Assembly (NCBI GenBank): GCA_036003885.1
Contig: DASYSA010000608.1
Span: 1 to 20,661 of the forward strand
Source of the DNA: DASYSA01 sp036003885
GTDB taxonomy: Bacteria > Acidobacteriota > Blastocatellia > UBA7656
Reading direction: 5' to 3'
Length of the DNA stretch: 20,661 bases
The notes below the pieces were generated by a model. It was not told where the DNA came from. It saw only the letters and a list, made by a program, of their open reading frames with translations, and made no database searches. Of this stretch, positions 1-8,581 are shown one piece after another (position 1 is the first letter of the stretch; each line of letters begins with the position of its first letter). The position numbers and the translations under genes are program-made.

Positions 1-845
1 TTCATATCTCGAGAGGTCGTGGGCGGTTGGGCGATCCCCTGTCCGCGGCCGGCAGCCGGTGACGTTCCCGAGGCGGCCGGCTTGCCCGCGGCAGCACCTG
101 CCCGAATGCGTTCCAGGTGACTGCGAGCCAGCTTGTTGCCATCGATAGCCACAGCCTGCTCGTACTCACTCTCCGCCTCGCGAATGCGGGCCAGTCTTTC
201 CAGCACACGCGCTCGTTCCAAATGGATTTCGCTGGAACGCGGGTCAACGATCTCAGCCGACGTGAACTGCTCGAGCGCTTCGCTCATTCGGCCCAGTTTG
301 CTGAGCAATTGGCCCGCTTTGACCATGGGTAAGGTAAGGGAACGGCGCTGTTCCCGGTTCAGCTCGATCGACCGAACATAGTAGGTCAGCGCGCCGGCGA
401 ATTCCTGCTGCGCTTCCAGGATCATGCCGAGCTGAGTGTGTGCGTCTGCGTGCTTTGGATCGAGCTGAATAGCCTTGCGGGCCGACTGGCCGGCATTCTT
501 GAATTCGAATTGGAGGTATTGGACGCGCGCCTGGTAGAACCACAGATCCGCGTCGCCGGAGAATCTCTTAAGCGCCGTGACAACCTCTTCCTCGGCAGCC
601 GCGAGCCGGCCCGCGAGCTGCAGAGAAAGCACGTTCAGCTTCCAGGCCGAGAGGTTATCGGAGTCAGCCTCGCGCGCTTGAGCGGCCTCCACTGATGCCT
701 CAGCAAATCTCCTTTGATCGAAAAGCAACCTGGCCAGTCGCAAATGCTGTTCAGCTTTCGCAGGATCATGGGATTGCGGGTGCGGGGCGACACCGGCCAA
801 TAGAGCCGGGAAAACAAAGATAATGAGGAGACTAAGGCGGGGCAT
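1..845 (-). CDS. Exported TPR-repeat protein, C-terminus cut by window edge
   Basis: The frame reads open from an ATG at 845 to the left edge, giving 281 codons without a stop. Residues 1-20 form a hydrophobic signal peptide (MPRLSLLIIFVFPALLAGVA), so the protein is probably periplasmic or lipid-free secreted. About six tetratricopeptide repeats follow (roughly 29-62, 63-96, 97-130, 131-164, 172-205, 206-239), with typical spacing and endings such as AIQLDPKHADA. After about residue 250 the sequence becomes a Gly/Ala/Pro/Ser-rich linker that continues beyond the window. It starts 4 nt after the DUF1501 stop, so it is almost surely the third gene of that operon. TPRs bind proteins; the partner is not visible. 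In related genomes such TPR genes often sit beside DUF1501/PSCyt genes. No enzymatic motif is seen. Confidence 0.85.
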   Translation of the reverse strand, partial: MPRLSLLIIFVFPALLAGVAPHPQSHDPAKAEQHLRLARLLFDQRRFAEASVEAAQAREADSDNLSAWKLNVLSLQLAGRLAAAEEEVVTALKRFSGDADLWFYQARVQYLQFEFKNAGQSARKAIQLDPKHADAHTQLGMILEAQQEFAGALTYYVRSIELNREQRRSLTLPMVKAGQLLSKLGRMSEALEQFTSAEIVDPRSSEIHLERARVLERLARIREAESEYEQAVAIDGNKLARSHLERIRAGAAAGKPAASGTSPAAGRGQGIAQPPTTSRDM

Positions 846-849
846 TCAA

Positions 850-2313
850 TTAGGCCAGGAGTTTCTTCACCACCTCACCATGCACATCGGTCAGGCGGAA
901 TTCCCTCCCCTGAAACTTGTAGGTCAGCCTGGTATGATCCAATCCCATCAGATGAAGAATCGTCGCGTGCAGGTCATACACACTGACCGGATCTTCGACG
1001 ATGTTGTAACCGAGATCGTCGGTTTGGCCAACGGTCACTCCGGGTTTAATTCCTCCACCGGCAAGCCACATCGTGAAGGCTCGCGGATGATGGTCTCGAC
1101 CAAGAAACCTGGAGCCCCCTCGCCCTTCATTCATCGGAGTGCGGCCGAATTCGCCGCCCCAGACGACCAGCGTCGAGTCCAGCAATCCTCGCTGCTTCAG
1201 ATCCTTCAAAAGGGCCGCCACAGCCCGATCCGTGTCAACGCACATTTTGCCAAGTCCGGAAATCAAGTCCGCGTCGCCGGAGTTCCCGTGCGTGTCCCAA
1301 CCCCGATGGTAGAGCTGAACAAATCGCGTTCCTCGCTCGACAAGGCGTCGGGCGAGCAAACAATTGTTGCCAAATGACGCCTTACCCGGCACGGTTCCAT
1401 ACATCTCGTGAATCGCCTGAGGCTCCTTCGAGATGTCGGTCAGCTCGGGGACCGAGGTCTGCATTCGATACGACATCTCGTAAGAGGCGATGCGCGTTAC
1501 GATCTCGGAGTCGCCGGTATCCTTCAAGTGCTCTTGATTGAGGTCCCGCAGCGCATCGAGCGTTCGCCGGCGGTCTTCCGAAGTCACTCCCTCCGGATTG
1601 GAGACGAACAGCACCGGGTCGCCCTTCGATCTGAACTCGACGCCCTGATACACCGACGGGAGAAATCCACTGCCCCAGCACGACTTGCCCCCATCGGGCT
1701 GGTTCGCGCCCGACAGCAGCACCACGAATCCGGGCAGATCGCTGTTGTCGCTCCCCAGACCGTACGTCAGCCACGATCCCATGCTGGGGCGGCCGATGAT
1801 TCTAGACCCGCAATTCATGAATATCTGTGCCGGTGCGTGATTGAACTGATCGGTGTGGATAGAGCGCACGATGGCGAGGTCATCAGCCACGGTGGACAGG
1901 TGCGGGAAGAGCGTGGATATCTCTGCGCCGGACTGCCCATACCGCTTGAACGTATAAGGCGAGCCAAGGAGTCTGGGCACGCCCTTGATGAAAGCGAAGC
2001 GCTCCCCTTTTACGAACTCTTCGGGGATCTCCTCGCCGTTGTGCTGTTCGAGCTTTGGCTTGTAGTCGAACAGGTCGAGCTGCGAAGGCGCCCCCGCCAT
2101 GAACAGGTAAATGATGTTCTTCGCCTTCGGGGCAAAGTGCGGCGCCCGTCGAGCGAGGGGATTGGCGGCTTGACCGACTTGCGTCCGAGCGAAGAGTTTG
2201 TCGTCCAGCAACGCGCTCAGCGCCATTGCGCCTACACCAAAGCCGCTCTGCCTGAAGAAGTGGCGGCGAGTGATCAACTTGAGCGGCTCGTCTCTGTCTG
2301 ATAGATACTTCAT
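850..2313 (-). CDS. DUF1501 family protein (sulfatase-like fold), Tat-exported
   Basis: 487 residues. The N-terminus carries a twin-arginine signal (TRRHFFRQSGFGVGAMALSAL, Arg16-Arg17), implying export of a folded, cofactor- or metal-bearing protein. The body matches the DUF1501 family, which is related to the alkaline phosphatase/sulfatase superfamily. Recognisable segments are AGAPSQLDLFDYKP, SIHTDQFNHAPAQ, HRGWDTHGN, VVWGGEFGRTP and GRDHHPRAF, whose His/Asp residues are plausible metal ligands. Substrate is unknown for the family. The start is well supported: an AGGAG Shine-Dalgarno at 2321-2325 lies 7 nt upstream of the ATG, inside the end of the preceding gene, whose stop is only 4 nt away. 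This pairing with a PSCyt1/DUF1549/DUF1553 gene is the usual arrangement in Planctomycetes, Verrucomicrobia and Acidobacteria. Confidence 0.93.
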   Translation of the reverse strand: MKYLSDRDEPLKLITRRHFFRQSGFGVGAMALSALLDDKLFARTQVGQAANPLARRAPHFAPKAKNIIYLFMAGAPSQLDLFDYKPKLEQHNGEEIPEEFVKGERFAFIKGVPRLLGSPYTFKRYGQSGAEISTLFPHLSTVADDLAIVRSIHTDQFNHAPAQIFMNCGSRIIGRPSMGSWLTYGLGSDNSDLPGFVVLLSGANQPDGGKSCWGSGFLPSVYQGVEFRSKGDPVLFVSNPEGVTSEDRRRTLDALRDLNQEHLKDTGDSEIVTRIASYEMSYRMQTSVPELTDISKEPQAIHEMYGTVPGKASFGNNCLLARRLVERGTRFVQLYHRGWDTHGNSGDADLISGLGKMCVDTDRAVAALLKDLKQRGLLDSTLVVWGGEFGRTPMNEGRGGSRFLGRDHHPRAFTMWLAGGGIKPGVTVGQTDDLGYNIVEDPVSVYDLHATILHLMGLDHTRLTYKFQGREFRLTDVHGEVVKKLLA

Positions 2314-2317
2314 CCGC

Positions 2318-5300
2318 TCACTCCTTTGTAAGCGTTTCGTCCAGATTCAGCAGCACATTCGACACCATCGTCCAGGCGGCAAGTTCGGCCCGGTCGGTCT
2401 GTGCTGGCGCTTCCCCGGCTATCTTCGCGGCTGCACTGGCGTCTCCCTTGAAGCGCTCAAGCTCCCGCTCGTAGAGTACAACCAGCCGCGCGATCTCATT
2501 CGATTGTGGCCTGCGTCCAACGCAAAGCCGAACTCCATGTGTCACCCGCCCCTCAATACCCGAGCCTCCTTCAGCTACGATCCGCCTGGCGAGGGCTTTC
2601 GCGGCGTCAAAGAACGCCGGATCATTCAGCAGGGTAAGCGACTGGAGCGGAGTATTCGTCCGCACGCGCCTCACGGTGCAGAACTCCCGGCTCGGCGCGT
2701 CGAATGTCACGAGAGACGGGTAAGGCGATGTGCGGCGAACGAATGTATACAGCCCTCGCCGATAGCGATCCTCCCCCTGACTCTCGACCCAGCGATCGTC
2801 GTTGTATGGGATGTTCCAAACACCTTCGGGCTGAGGCGGAAACACACTCGGGCCTCCGATCTTGCGACTCAGTTGTCCGCTCGCAGCGAGTATAACATCG
2901 CGAATCATCTCGGCTTCAATCCGGAACCTTGGACCCCGCGCCAGGAGCCGGTTGTAAGGATCGCGTTCCTGAAGAGAGGGAGTCACTCTGGACGACTGGC
3001 GATAAGTCGCCGACGTGATGATCAGGCGATGAATCGACTTCATGCTCCAGCCCTGACGCATGAACTCAGTTGCAAGCCAGTCGAGCAGTTCTGGATGCGA
3101 CGGCCGATCGCCCTGCGTGCCGAAGTCCTCGCTCGTCTCGACAATGCCCCGTCCGAAAAACTGTTCCCAGAACCGATTCACCGTCACCCGCGCAACCAGT
3201 GGGTTATTCTCGTCAACCAGCCAGCGCGCCAGTCCGAGGCGAGTCGGCAACTGGCTCTCAGGGAACGGGTGAAGAGCCGCGGGCACGCCGCTGAAAACGC
3301 GTTCGCCCTTGTTCGTGTAGGTCCCTCGCACTCGAAGGTAGGTTGACGGCCTCTCAGCGAGGTCGCGCTCCTGCATCACAAGCGCACTGAGAGTTCCTAG
3401 CCTGTCGCCCGATCGCTTCAGCTCAGCGATGCGATCCTTTATTAACTTGAGCGCCGGTGAGATTGAGCGATAGAAGGCAGACAGCGCCTCCTTCTGTTCT
3501 GCCGTGCGCTTCTCGACGGGAATGGCTAGCATCGGCCGAGTCTGCGACGAGATGTTGACGACACCGATCGGGTTCTTTTCAGTCGTGACCGAGAGGCGGA
3601 AGCGGCCAATGCTTCGGGGCGAGGTATCAAGCTCGTGTTTCAGCAGGACCCGAATCGTCGTTCCCCGGTCGAAACCGAACGGAGACTTCGGAATCAGCAC
3701 CGCCTGTCGGGCCAACCGAACCGGCTCCTTCGTCGCATCGATCGCCCAGCCGAAAGGGCCGGGCTTGGGCCTCAGCAGGTTCTTCACATCGTAGGCCCCC
3801 CCGCGGATCGAATCGTCTGCCCCGGCGGTTGTGAAGACGATTGGGGCGGCTGGCGCCGAACCGTCGGCGGGCGCAACCTCAACCTCGAGGCCCGTGATGA
3901 AGAAGTTGCCATCCGCGTCGCGGCCAGGACCGCCATGCGGCAGGCTGGAGTCCGGCAGCACTTCAATCCTAAGACCAGTGATGCCGGTCAGCTGCGTCAC
4001 AGCTTCCGCCTTATAGATCTCCTTCCCTGCGTTTGTGCCGCCGGCCAGGACGGACTTGTCGGCGAGTCTGGTTAGCGTCGCTCCACCGGCTGATGACAGA
4101 GAGCCGGGGTCGAGCGTTGTCCAGTTCACTGATGCATCGAGCACTTCGCGCTCCCAGTTCGATTGCCCGCTCTCCAATTCAGGATGCGGGCCCTTCAGCG
4201 ATTCCTCGAGGCTCGCGATCTCCGCGTTGATCTCTCTCTTCTTTGCGGCCTGCTCCGGCGTCGGCAATTCGAGCTGGGTCTCAACCAGCTTCTGCTCTGA
4301 AACGACGGCGTCACCCTCCAGGCGATAATCGGTGTTGTTGAAGAAAGCGAAAAGCTGGTAGTACTCCTTCTGGCTGAACGGATCGTACTTATGATTGTGG
4401 CATTGCGCACAACCCAGGGTCGACCCCAGCCACACGGTTGCCGTGGTGTTGACGCGATCGATATTCGTCTCCCATAACGCCTCCTGCTGGTCGACCCCGC
4501 CTTCTTCGTTGAACATCGTATTGCGATGGAATCCGCTCGCAATCTTCTGGTCCTCGGTTGCGCCCGGAAGCATGTCGCCTGCGACCTGTTCGATGGTGAA
4601 CTGGTCGAAAGGCATGTCCTTGTTCAAAGCGTTGATGACCCAATCGCGATACTTCCACGCCGTGCGGCGTCTGTCCTTCTCGTAGCCGTTCGTGTCTGCA
4701 TAGCGCGCGAGGTCCAGCCACGGCCGCGCCCATCGTTCGCCGTAGTGAGGCGAGGCGAGCAGTCGATCGACTACCTTCTCGTAAGCGCTCGGACTCTTGT
4801 CTGCAACGAAGGAGTCAATCTCTTCGAGGCTCGCCGGAAGTCCGATCAGGTCGAGACTCAACCGGCGAATCAGGGTCTCCCTGGATGCTTCCGGCGAAGG
4901 AGCGAGGCCCTCCTTCTCGAGCCTGGATAGCACGAAGGCGTCGATCGGGTTGCGCACCCACGAGTTGTTCCTGACCGACGGCAGCCTCGGCGGAATCGGT
5001 TTGACGTAGGCCCAATGCCTCTCAATCTTTGAGGTGGAGTCGCCTGCCTCGTCGGATCCCTTTGCGCCCTGGTCGATCCAGGCGGCAATCAGCGCGATCT
5101 GCTGTTTTGTGAGAGGTTCACTCGCCAACGGCATGCGCGGCATGTCCTTCTGCCCGAGCAGCCGCGCGATCAACAGGCTCTGCTTGCTGTTGCCGGGAAC
5201 GATGGCCTTGCCGGAGATTCCACCCTCGAGCACCGCGACTCTCGAGTCAAGATGCAACTGACCACTCTTCTTGCCGGTTCCGTGGCACGAATAGCAATTC

Positions 5301-5443
5301 TGCTTCAATATCGGTTCTATGTCGCGAATGAAATCAACAGGTGCAGTAGCGGAGGGCACCGGAGTCTGAGGGTATGAGTCAGCCGCACGGGCGAGCTGCA
5401 AAACAGCCAAACAGCAGAAGAGATATAGGATGGCCTTTTTCAT
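2318..5443 (-). CDS. PSCyt1-DUF1549-DUF1553 (planctomycete-type cytochrome c) protein
   Basis: About 1,041 residues from the ATG at 5443. I prefer this start because it gives a clean Sec signal peptide (MKKAILYLFCCLAVLQLARA); an in-frame TTG at 5485 and ATG at 5458 would only add charged residues before it. Domain order: PSCyt1 c-type heme domain with CYSCH at about residues 50-54; DUF1549 at about 160-365, with a second CxxCH (CAQCHNHKYDPF) near 345; a beta-rich, carbohydrate-binding-like insert at about 440-640; and DUF1553 at about 690-970 (HPELLDWLATEF, SATYRQSS, RTNTPLQSLTLLNDP). It is probably periplasmic. Function is unproven for the family; heme attachment suggests redox chemistry, and association with DUF1501 and with breakdown of complex organic matter is often proposed. 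First gene of the minus-strand operon. Confidence 0.93.
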   Translation of the reverse strand: MKKAILYLFCCLAVLQLARAADSYPQTPVPSATAPVDFIRDIEPILKQNCYSCHGTGKKSGQLHLDSRVAVLEGGISGKAIVPGNSKQSLLIARLLGQKDMPRMPLASEPLTKQQIALIAAWIDQGAKGSDEAGDSTSKIERHWAYVKPIPPRLPSVRNNSWVRNPIDAFVLSRLEKEGLAPSPEASRETLIRRLSLDLIGLPASLEEIDSFVADKSPSAYEKVVDRLLASPHYGERWARPWLDLARYADTNGYEKDRRRTAWKYRDWVINALNKDMPFDQFTIEQVAGDMLPGATEDQKIASGFHRNTMFNEEGGVDQQEALWETNIDRVNTTATVWLGSTLGCAQCHNHKYDPFSQKEYYQLFAFFNNTDYRLEGDAVVSEQKLVETQLELPTPEQAAKKREINAEIASLEESLKGPHPELESGQSNWEREVLDASVNWTTLDPGSLSSAGGATLTRLADKSVLAGGTNAGKEIYKAEAVTQLTGITGLRIEVLPDSSLPHGGPGRDADGNFFITGLEVEVAPADGSAPAAPIVFTTAGADDSIRGGAYDVKNLLRPKPGPFGWAIDATKEPVRLARQAVLIPKSPFGFDRGTTIRVLLKHELDTSPRSIGRFRLSVTTEKNPIGVVNISSQTRPMLAIPVEKRTAEQKEALSAFYRSISPALKLIKDRIAELKRSGDRLGTLSALVMQERDLAERPSTYLRVRGTYTNKGERVFSGVPAALHPFPESQLPTRLGLARWLVDENNPLVARVTVNRFWEQFFGRGIVETSEDFGTQGDRPSHPELLDWLATEFMRQGWSMKSIHRLIITSATYRQSSRVTPSLQERDPYNRLLARGPRFRIEAEMIRDVILAASGQLSRKIGGPSVFPPQPEGVWNIPYNDDRWVESQGEDRYRRGLYTFVRRTSPYPSLVTFDAPSREFCTVRRVRTNTPLQSLTLLNDPAFFDAAKALARRIVAEGGSGIEGRVTHGVRLCVGRRPQSNEIARLVVLYERELERFKGDASAAAKIAGEAPAQTDRAELAAWTMVSNVLLNLDETLTKE
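2321..2325 (-). promoter_or_regulatory. Ribosome binding site of the DUF1501 gene
   Basis: AGGAG on the minus strand, 7 nt before the ATG at 2313. It lies within the final codons of the upstream PSCyt gene, which fixes the start and indicates translational coupling. Confidence 0.75.
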
Positions 5444-5687
5444 CTGGTCAGCGCCCATCTTATGCCTGACGGATGCGAGGAGCAAGAAGCAGGAGGGTGC
5501 GCGTCACGATTTTGCGCGAGAAGCCAGAGCCGGCGTCTTCTTCGCGAGTGTCGAGGGCCTGATCCCACACCTGAAATCAAATAGGAAGAAGATGTGAGTA
5601 CCCGGTCGCGCATCGACGTTCTGTTTGCCGCATAGCTTACACTGGTCTGCGTGTTGTATAGTGTCCTGCTGCCCGCAAAATCGACAA

Positions 5688-5693
5688 CGGAGG
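5688..5693 (+). promoter_or_regulatory. Ribosome binding site deciding a TTG start
   Basis: CGGAGG followed by T, 7 nt before the TTG at 5701. The only nearby ATG (5695) is out of frame and hits a stop after two codons (ATG CCT TGA), so the strong Shine-Dalgarno supports TTG as the start of the glutathione peroxidase. Confidence 0.7.
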
Positions 5694-5700
5694 TTATGCC

Positions 5701-6285
5701 TTGAAGAGAACGCTCACTTTGGCAATGATGATTGTCGCCTGCCTCGTTCCGGGTTTCCGGAGTCAGGCGAAAGAGAAACCGACTATGGGAGATGAACCGA
5801 AGTCAGTTTTCGACTTCACAATGAAGAGCATCGACGGCAAAGAGGTTAAACTAAGCAACTATCGCGGCAAGGTAGTCATGATCGTCAACGTTGCCAGTCG
5901 GTGCGGGTTCACTCCGCAGTACGACGGACTTCAGAAAATCTATCAAAAGTACCAGGGCCAGGGTTTTGTGATCCTGGGATTCCCCGCCAATAACTTCATG
6001 GGGCAGGAACCGGGCACGGACGAGGAGATCAAGACCTTCTGCTCACTGAAGTACAACGTGACTTTTCCACTCTTCTCGAAGATATCCGTGAAGGGCTCCG
6101 ACATCCACCCCCTATACAAGTTCCTGACCGACAAGACCACCGACCCGGACTTCGGCGGCGACATCAGTTGGAACTTTAACAAATTCCTGATCGACAAGAA
6201 CGGCAAGATCGCCGCCCGCTTCGCTTCTCCTGACAAACCAGAGAGCGACAAGGTAACTCAGGCCATCGAGAATGCGTTGAAATAG
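5701..6285 (+). CDS. Glutathione peroxidase family protein (Cys type, likely thioredoxin-dependent)
   Basis: 194 residues, starting at TTG with a good ribosome binding site. An N-terminal hydrophobic stretch (about 3-22) ending SQA looks like a cleavable signal, so the enzyme probably acts in the periplasm, reducing hydrogen peroxide or lipid hydroperoxides. Family motifs: NVASRCGFTPQY with peroxidatic Cys68 (Cys, not selenocysteine), GFPANNFMGQEPG with Gln102, and WNFNKFLID with Trp157-Asn158. Cys114 in TFCSLKYNVTFPLF matches the resolving cysteine of two-Cys, thioredoxin-dependent members: the 46-residue spacing equals that of yeast Gpx3 (Cys36/Cys82). It is therefore more likely a thiol peroxidase using thioredoxin than glutathione. 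Transcribed divergently from the PSCyt operon and followed by a strong hairpin. Confidence 0.93.
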   Translation: MKRTLTLAMMIVACLVPGFRSQAKEKPTMGDEPKSVFDFTMKSIDGKEVKLSNYRGKVVMIVNVASRCGFTPQYDGLQKIYQKYQGQGFVILGFPANNFMGQEPGTDEEIKTFCSLKYNVTFPLFSKISVKGSDIHPLYKFLTDKTTDPDFGGDISWNFNKFLIDKNGKIAARFASPDKPESDKVTQAIENALK

Positions 6286-6294
6286 ACGGATTTG

Positions 6295-6328
6295 TTTTGG
6301 GGGCGCCTACCTTAAGGCGCCCCCAAAA
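6295..6328. terminator. Perfect 14-bp hairpin between convergent genes
   Basis: TTTTGGGGGCGCCT (6295-6308), loop ACCTTA, then its exact complement at 6315-6328. It lies between the stop of the peroxidase (6285) and the stop of the convergent zinc-ribbon gene (6342), so a bidirectional terminator is the natural reading. The T and A runs are part of the stem itself; neither strand has a free U-tract after the stem, which is not canonical for intrinsic termination. Confidence 0.6.
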
Positions 6329-6341
6329 CCACAAGATTGGA

Positions 6342-7124
6342 TCATTCGTTCGTCTTTGCCCTTCCCACTGACGGTGCGCCATCTATTATGTGGGTCGTGT
6401 GCTCTGTCACGCTCGAGATCGGCTCACTCAGATTCTCAAAACTGCGGACAGGCTCTTGCTGCGCCTCCAACGCGGGTTGCTGAGCTGTTACAACCGGGAC
6501 CTGTTGCGGTTGCGGTATGAATCGCTCCGTAAGCCGCGACATCGATTCGGCGAAAAAAGCCGCATAGATGATCTGAGAGAGTCCCTTGAGAACCGGAATA
6601 GCAGCGAATAACCAGATGACGCTGGCCAGCCTCGCTATTGCGTCGAGGTCAACGTTGGCATGCGACAGCCCTCCGATCCCCCTTAACACGTCGCCAATGT
6701 ATTGCGGCCGGGAGAAGTAATACAAGGCGAGCCCGAGTCCGGTCCCCGCAAACAGACTCAAGAGCCCTTCACGCAGATTGTGCTGCCACGAATAGCGCAA
6801 CCACTCCTTGGGCTTCGGTAGCTGAGGCTGAGGAGGCGCGGTCACCTTCGCCGGCCTGTTTTCAGCTGTCGCGCCGGTCCAACCAGCCTTCCACCCTTCG
6901 GCGCCGCTGTGGGAGAACCCGCTCCAACCAGCCTTCCAGCTCTCGGCGAACTTTCTTGCGTTACGGCTCAGGGCTTCGACATCTATCTTTCCGACAATGC
7001 CCCCGTAGGCGCCTTTGTGCTCGCTGCCGCCGAGCGCGTCGTAGATCATCTGCAAGTGAGTTCCGCAGGTCTTACAGTACCTCTGACTCTCCGTTGCCTC
7101 TCCCCCACATTTTGGACAGAACAT
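6342..7124 (-). CDS. Zinc-ribbon membrane protein of unknown function
   Basis: 261 residues from the ATG at 7124, chosen because the zinc ribbon starts at once (MFCPKCGGEA) and GGAGG lies 5 nt upstream; the open frame extends to 7241 but adds only non-conserved residues. Cys3, Cys6, Cys17 and Cys20 (CPKC-x10-CKTC) make a short zinc ribbon. Residues 62-90 contain a 15-residue tandem repeat (WKAGWSG / WKAGWTG). After a Pro-rich stretch (about 91-106) come two predicted membrane segments (about 119-137 and 167-190), then a polar, Gln/Glu-rich tail. The layout resembles the many zinc-ribbon-plus-transmembrane proteins of acidobacteria, whose roles are unknown. It stands alone, convergent with the peroxidase and divergent from the next gene. 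Confidence 0.8.
   Translation of the reverse strand: MFCPKCGGEATESQRYCKTCGTHLQMIYDALGGSEHKGAYGGIVGKIDVEALSRNARKFAESWKAGWSGFSHSGAEGWKAGWTGATAENRPAKVTAPPQPQLPKPKEWLRYSWQHNLREGLLSLFAGTGLGLALYYFSRPQYIGDVLRGIGGLSHANVDLDAIARLASVIWLFAAIPVLKGLSQIIYAAFFAESMSRLTERFIPQPQQVPVVTAQQPALEAQQEPVRSFENLSEPISSVTEHTTHIIDGAPSVGRAKTNE
6878..6938 (-). repeat. In-frame direct repeat in the zinc-ribbon gene
   Basis: The 16-mer TCCAACCAGCCTTCCA occurs at 6878-6893 and again at 6923-6938, 45 nt (15 codons) apart. On the coding strand it encodes the WKAGW core of both tandem protein repeats. Perfect DNA identity suggests a recent duplication. Confidence 0.7.
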
Positions 7125-7342
7125 TTTGGCCTCCACGCTCACTCCCACGGGCGCGCGCCATGCGCGAAACTCAGCCCATACTATGATACGCCGGACGATC
7201 GCTTCTCTACCGCACCACTGAAAACTCGCCTTTCGCCTCAACTAAAGCGTCGACCTCGCACCTCCGGCGCCCACTCTCTATACGGTAACTATAGCGCAGG
7301 TGTTTAGTGTGAGGTATTCTAAGTGCAGGAAAGTGGGAGCAA

Positions 7343-8554
7343 ATGAGCAAATCCCGTGAAATTCTTCGTGCTCGGCCGACTTTGTGTGCGACGATGTGCG
7401 TGGTCGGCGCGCTGATGCTTGCAGCCTGCGTCAAGCCGAGGCAAATCCCGGCAGTGGTCGAAGCCTCCGCGCCGGATCCCCTGACAGTAGCGATCTCCAG
7501 GGTCGAAGAGGACCGCGGAGAAGCGACTGGCCGGCTGGCCGCTGTTCGGATCCCCCCTGAATTGAAGCACTACGGCGACCGCCGCGTATTCCTGGCCGTG
7601 CAACTCGCGGAGGGACGACGGCTCAAAGGCGATGTGCCTCAAGACTTCGCCGAACTGGCCGGGATGATTGCGGCTGGACGGCTTGTCGAGATGGAGCACT
7701 TCAGCAAAGACCACCTCCTGTACGGTGTCGGCGAGAAGGCGACCGAAGGGCTCTTCACTCATTACGACGCGGCAACAAACAGCGACGTTCCACTCTATCC
7801 GAGCTACGAGGATTTTCGGACCGACTTTGATCGGTTGGCACAATCTATCGATCAGCTTAAGGCTGAAAGGGCGCAACTCGAGAGGCTGTTCGGGGCAAGT
7901 GACAAACGAGACCGTCCCCGCCGCCACGCCTTGTTGCGCGAGATCATCAAGAGCCGAAAGTCCGTTGCCGCTGCCGAGAAAAACAAGAAATTGCTGGCCG
8001 CCTTCTACCAGGACTCGAAGCGATTCAAAGATCTCGCGGCGGAGTATCGCGTGTTTGCGGACCTGGCTGCCGGATTTGGCGGCCGGTCGTATGACCTGAC
8101 AAAAGGAGAAGATCGCCGTCAGCTCAAGATGCGACTACTAAGCTTTATCAGACCAGAGGCTCGCAGCGTCTTGCTGGAGATCGGCGGCAATTACAGGGCG
8201 AAGTTCGATCGTCCTTTGCCCATCACGTCGCTTGTGAGGAGCGGGGACTACCAGCGCCACCTGCGCGAGACGAATAAGAGCGCGGCCGCTACCGTTATTC
8301 CTCCGCATACGACCGGCCTTGCGTTCGATATCTACGACTACTATATGTCCGGGGCTGAACAGGACTACTTGATGCAAGAGATCGCACGAATGAAGGCGGC
8401 GGGCCGAGTAGAGGCGCTCAGGGAGCAGCGGGATCACATACACGTATTTGCATTCGCTGAAGGCAGCCGTCCAGATGATGCGTCGATCTCGCAAGCTATC
8501 GGACGGAAGCAAGGCAAGCGGGCCGGTAAGAGCGCGAAGCCAGGGCGGACCTGA
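7343..8554 (+). CDS. Lipoprotein with LAS-type metallopeptidase motifs
   Basis: 403 residues. The N-terminus is a lipoprotein signal (hydrophobic 14-28) with lipobox LAAC and lipidated Cys29, placing the protein on a membrane. Residues about 160-235 are charged and helical, likely a coiled coil. The C-terminal part (about 270-370) carries PPHTTGLAFDIYDYY and EQRDHIHVF. These give the H-x6-D (His322, Asp329) and HxH (His365, His367) signatures of the LAS peptidase group (lysostaphin, D-Ala-D-Ala peptidases of M15, MepA), which hold zinc and cut peptidoglycan cross-links or stem peptides. I infer a cell-wall peptidase; the substrate is unproven. Long central regions match no family I recognise. 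tlyA starts 27 nt downstream and may be cotranscribed. A basic, low-complexity tail ends the protein. Confidence 0.8.
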   Translation: MSKSREILRARPTLCATMCVVGALMLAACVKPRQIPAVVEASAPDPLTVAISRVEEDRGEATGRLAAVRIPPELKHYGDRRVFLAVQLAEGRRLKGDVPQDFAELAGMIAAGRLVEMEHFSKDHLLYGVGEKATEGLFTHYDAATNSDVPLYPSYEDFRTDFDRLAQSIDQLKAERAQLERLFGASDKRDRPRRHALLREIIKSRKSVAAAEKNKKLLAAFYQDSKRFKDLAAEYRVFADLAAGFGGRSYDLTKGEDRRQLKMRLLSFIRPEARSVLLEIGGNYRAKFDRPLPITSLVRSGDYQRHLRETNKSAAATVIPPHTTGLAFDIYDYYMSGAEQDYLMQEIARMKAAGRVEALREQRDHIHVFAFAEGSRPDDASISQAIGRKQGKRAGKSAKPGRT

Positions 8555-8581
8555 GCGCGCAATATTCCATCAAGCTACCGG

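Noticed and set aside
1408..2301. Plus-strand open frame of 297 codons inside the DUF1501 gene
   Set aside because: Antisense shadow; no domain, no ribosome binding site, biased composition.
2198..3346. Long open frame of 382 codons on the plus strand, opposite the DUF1501/PSCyt genes
   Set aside because: It lies antisense to two clear family members, its translation has no recognisable motif and is Arg/Pro-rich, as expected for a shadow frame in GC-rich DNA.
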